This document shows, in pieces, positions 31,362 to 32,593 of a stretch of 32,593 bases of DNA (positions are counted from its first letter, which is position 1; every line of letters begins with the position of its first letter). Below the pieces are notes generated by a model. The model did not search any database. It saw only the letters and a list, made by a program, of their open reading frames with translations, and had not been told where the DNA came from. This DNA is from CAZDME01 sp964506785 [NCBI: uncultured bacterium] (GTDB lineage: Bacteria > CAZDME01 > JAYEMH01), in contig CAZDME010000009.1 of the NCBI GenBank assembly GCA_964506785.1, forward strand, positions 1 through 32,593. Direction: 5' to 3'. A program made the translations under genes and the position numbers.

Positions 31362-32593
31362 TCTCTTTACCTAATAACCGCCAGGAACCGGTTTCTTCAA
31401 TTAAAACATCTATGATTTTACCCAGGGGCTTTGATTTCGATTTGAAAATAACGATTTTATTGCCCCGGGTTCTTCCGATAAACCTGGTTTTATCCCCGGC
31501 ACTTATTCTCTCAACCAAAACCTCAAGCGTTTGCCCCTTTAACCCTTTGTTTTTCTCAAAAGCAATCTTTTCCTGAATCTCCAGGGTTTCAGCCAGCCTT
31601 TTTTCTTTTTCTTCTTGCGAGATATTATCTTTTAGCTTCTCCGCCCGGGTCCCTTCACGGGGTGAGTATTTGAAAATAAAGGCGTTGTCGAATTCAACTT
31701 CTCTTATTAAGTCTTTAGTCAAGCGGAAGTCTTTTTCGGACTCTCCCGGAAAGCCAAGGAGGATATCTGAGGTGATAGAGGCTTCAGGAACTATTTTACG
31801 AATCTTTTCAATAATTTCAAGATAATTATTTCGGCCATAGCCCCGCCTCATCGCTTTGAGAACCCTATCGGAGCCGGATTGCACCGGAAGATGGAAATGT
31901 TCCGAGACTTTAGAAAGATTAGCCACCGCCTCAATTAATCTTTCACTTACATCCCGGGGATGGGCGGTAAAAAAGCGGATACGTTCGATACCGGAGACTT
32001 TATTTAATTCTTCCAATAAATCAACAAAATCGATATCACCTAAATCCTTGCCGTAGGAAAGAACATTCTGCCCCAAAAGGGTAATTTCTTTAACTCCCCC
32101 TTCGGCTAAAGCCGTGACTGTCTCTAAGATTTCTTTCTGCGGGCGGCTTTTTTCCCGGCCGCGGACATAAGGGACAATACAGAAACTGCAAAAATTGTTG
32201 CAGCCGCGGATTACGGAAACCCAGGCCTGATAAGGAGTACCTCTTTTTGCCAGGGATTCAGAGATAAAAGGCTCACGGCCATTATCAAGTGCGACTACCC
32301 TATCCAAAGGATTCCTTAAGGATTTAATAATCCGGGGGAGTTGATAAAAAGAATGGGGGCCGACAACCATATTTACATGAGGCGCCCGGCGGAAAATATT
32401 TTCTTTTTCCCTGGCACTCATACAGCCAGAAACGCCAATTAAAAGAGAAGGATTCCTATCCTTTATCTTTTTTAATTCCCAGACCTGCCCGTAGGCTCGG
32501 TCTTCGGCATGTTTTCTAACAGAACAGGTATTAACCAGGGCAATATCAGCCAAAGCCGGCTTATCAACCAGCTTAAAGCCTTCTTTCTCTAAC
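31354..32593 (-). CDS. miaB: tRNA-2-methylthio-N6-isopentenyladenosine synthase (partial, 5' end outside window)
   Basis: The reading frame runs without a stop to the window edge; the first in-window residues LEKEGFKLVDKPALADIALV continue into NTCSVRKHAEDRAYGQ, so the true start lies outside and an internal TTG is not the start. NTCSVR and GCMSARE carry two of the three cysteines of the auxiliary 4Fe-4S cluster; RGCNNFCSFCIVPYVRGRE carries the radical-SAM cluster. A TRAM domain ends the protein (QTLEVLVERISAGDKTRFIGRTRGN). NTCSVRKHAEDRAY and PYVRGRE favour MiaB over MtaB or RimO. It acts on tRNA A37. Confidence 0.93.
   Translation of the reverse strand, partial: LEKEGFKLVDKPALADIALVNTCSVRKHAEDRAYGQVWELKKIKDRNPSLLIGVSGCMSAREKENIFRRAPHVNMVVGPHSFYQLPRIIKSLRNPLDRVVALDNGREPFISESLAKRGTPYQAWVSVIRGCNNFCSFCIVPYVRGREKSRPQKEILETVTALAEGGVKEITLLGQNVLSYGKDLGDIDFVDLLEELNKVSGIERIRFFTAHPRDVSERLIEAVANLSKVSEHFHLPVQSGSDRVLKAMRRGYGRNNYLEIIEKIRKIVPEASITSDILLGFPGESEKDFRLTKDLIREVEFDNAFIFKYSPREGTRAEKLKDNISQEEKEKRLAETLEIQEKIAFEKNKGLKGQTLEVLVERISAGDKTRFIGRTRGNKIVIFKSKSKPLGKIIDVLIEETGSWRLLGKEID

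Noticed and set aside
32551-32553. TTG as the start of miaB
   Set aside because: The frame stays open to the window edge with typical MiaB sequence upstream, so the gene is simply cut by the boundary.

Overview
This is an ordinary chromosomal stretch, about 32.6 kb, from a diderm and probably anaerobic bacterium. Every gene I can support lies on the minus strand, so transcription runs from high to low coordinates. The outer-membrane secretin, type IV pilus (T4P) operon, SPOR protein and O-antigen-ligase-like protein indicate two membranes. The class 1B dihydroorotate dehydrogenase (PyrD plus PyrK), the sulfide-type Thi4 and the DUF39 homocysteine module suggest anaerobic, sulfide-rich life. 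The mix fits an uncultivated candidate phylum (Omnitrophota, Aerophobota or a relative), but I cannot assign a phylum without a search.

Layout in transcription order. (1) 32593-25951: miaB (cut by the window edge), a TPR-SPOR envelope protein, mutS and mutL, closely spaced. (2) 25839-23401: a strong promoter drives thi4, a DUF39 homocysteine-synthase-like gene and a NIL-domain ferredoxin, a cassette that probably puts inorganic sulfide into thiazole and homocysteine. (3) 23334-15506: a membrane protein with HAMP and a degenerate GGDEF domain, pilT, a free-standing MshEN-domain protein, pilB, pilC and five tandem prepilins, closed by a clear intrinsic terminator. (4) 15391-6850: a new promoter drives pilM, N, O, P and Q, then an RNase E/G and a membrane O-antigen-ligase-like protein with TPRs, possibly linked to surface or pilin glycosylation. 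(5) 6846-40: a strong promoter and a structured leader precede pyrR, pyrB, pyrC, a flavodoxin, pyrK, pyrD, pyrF and pyrE, i.e. UMP synthesis apart from carbamoyl-phosphate synthetase.

Two things stand out. First, the pyr leader (6846-6677) appears to combine a PyrR-binding hairpin, whose 3' strand contains a Shine-Dalgarno sequence, with a 27-codon leader peptide read through an intrinsic terminator. PyrR binding could therefore block leader translation and let the terminator form. Second, many junctions carry degenerate tandem arrays of 7-bp words (8-bp in one case), often switching to the reverse-complement word halfway. The word differs at each site. They sit at gene ends, and one array lies inside a prepilin leader-peptide coding region.

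No rRNA, tRNA, CRISPR array or complete transposon is visible.
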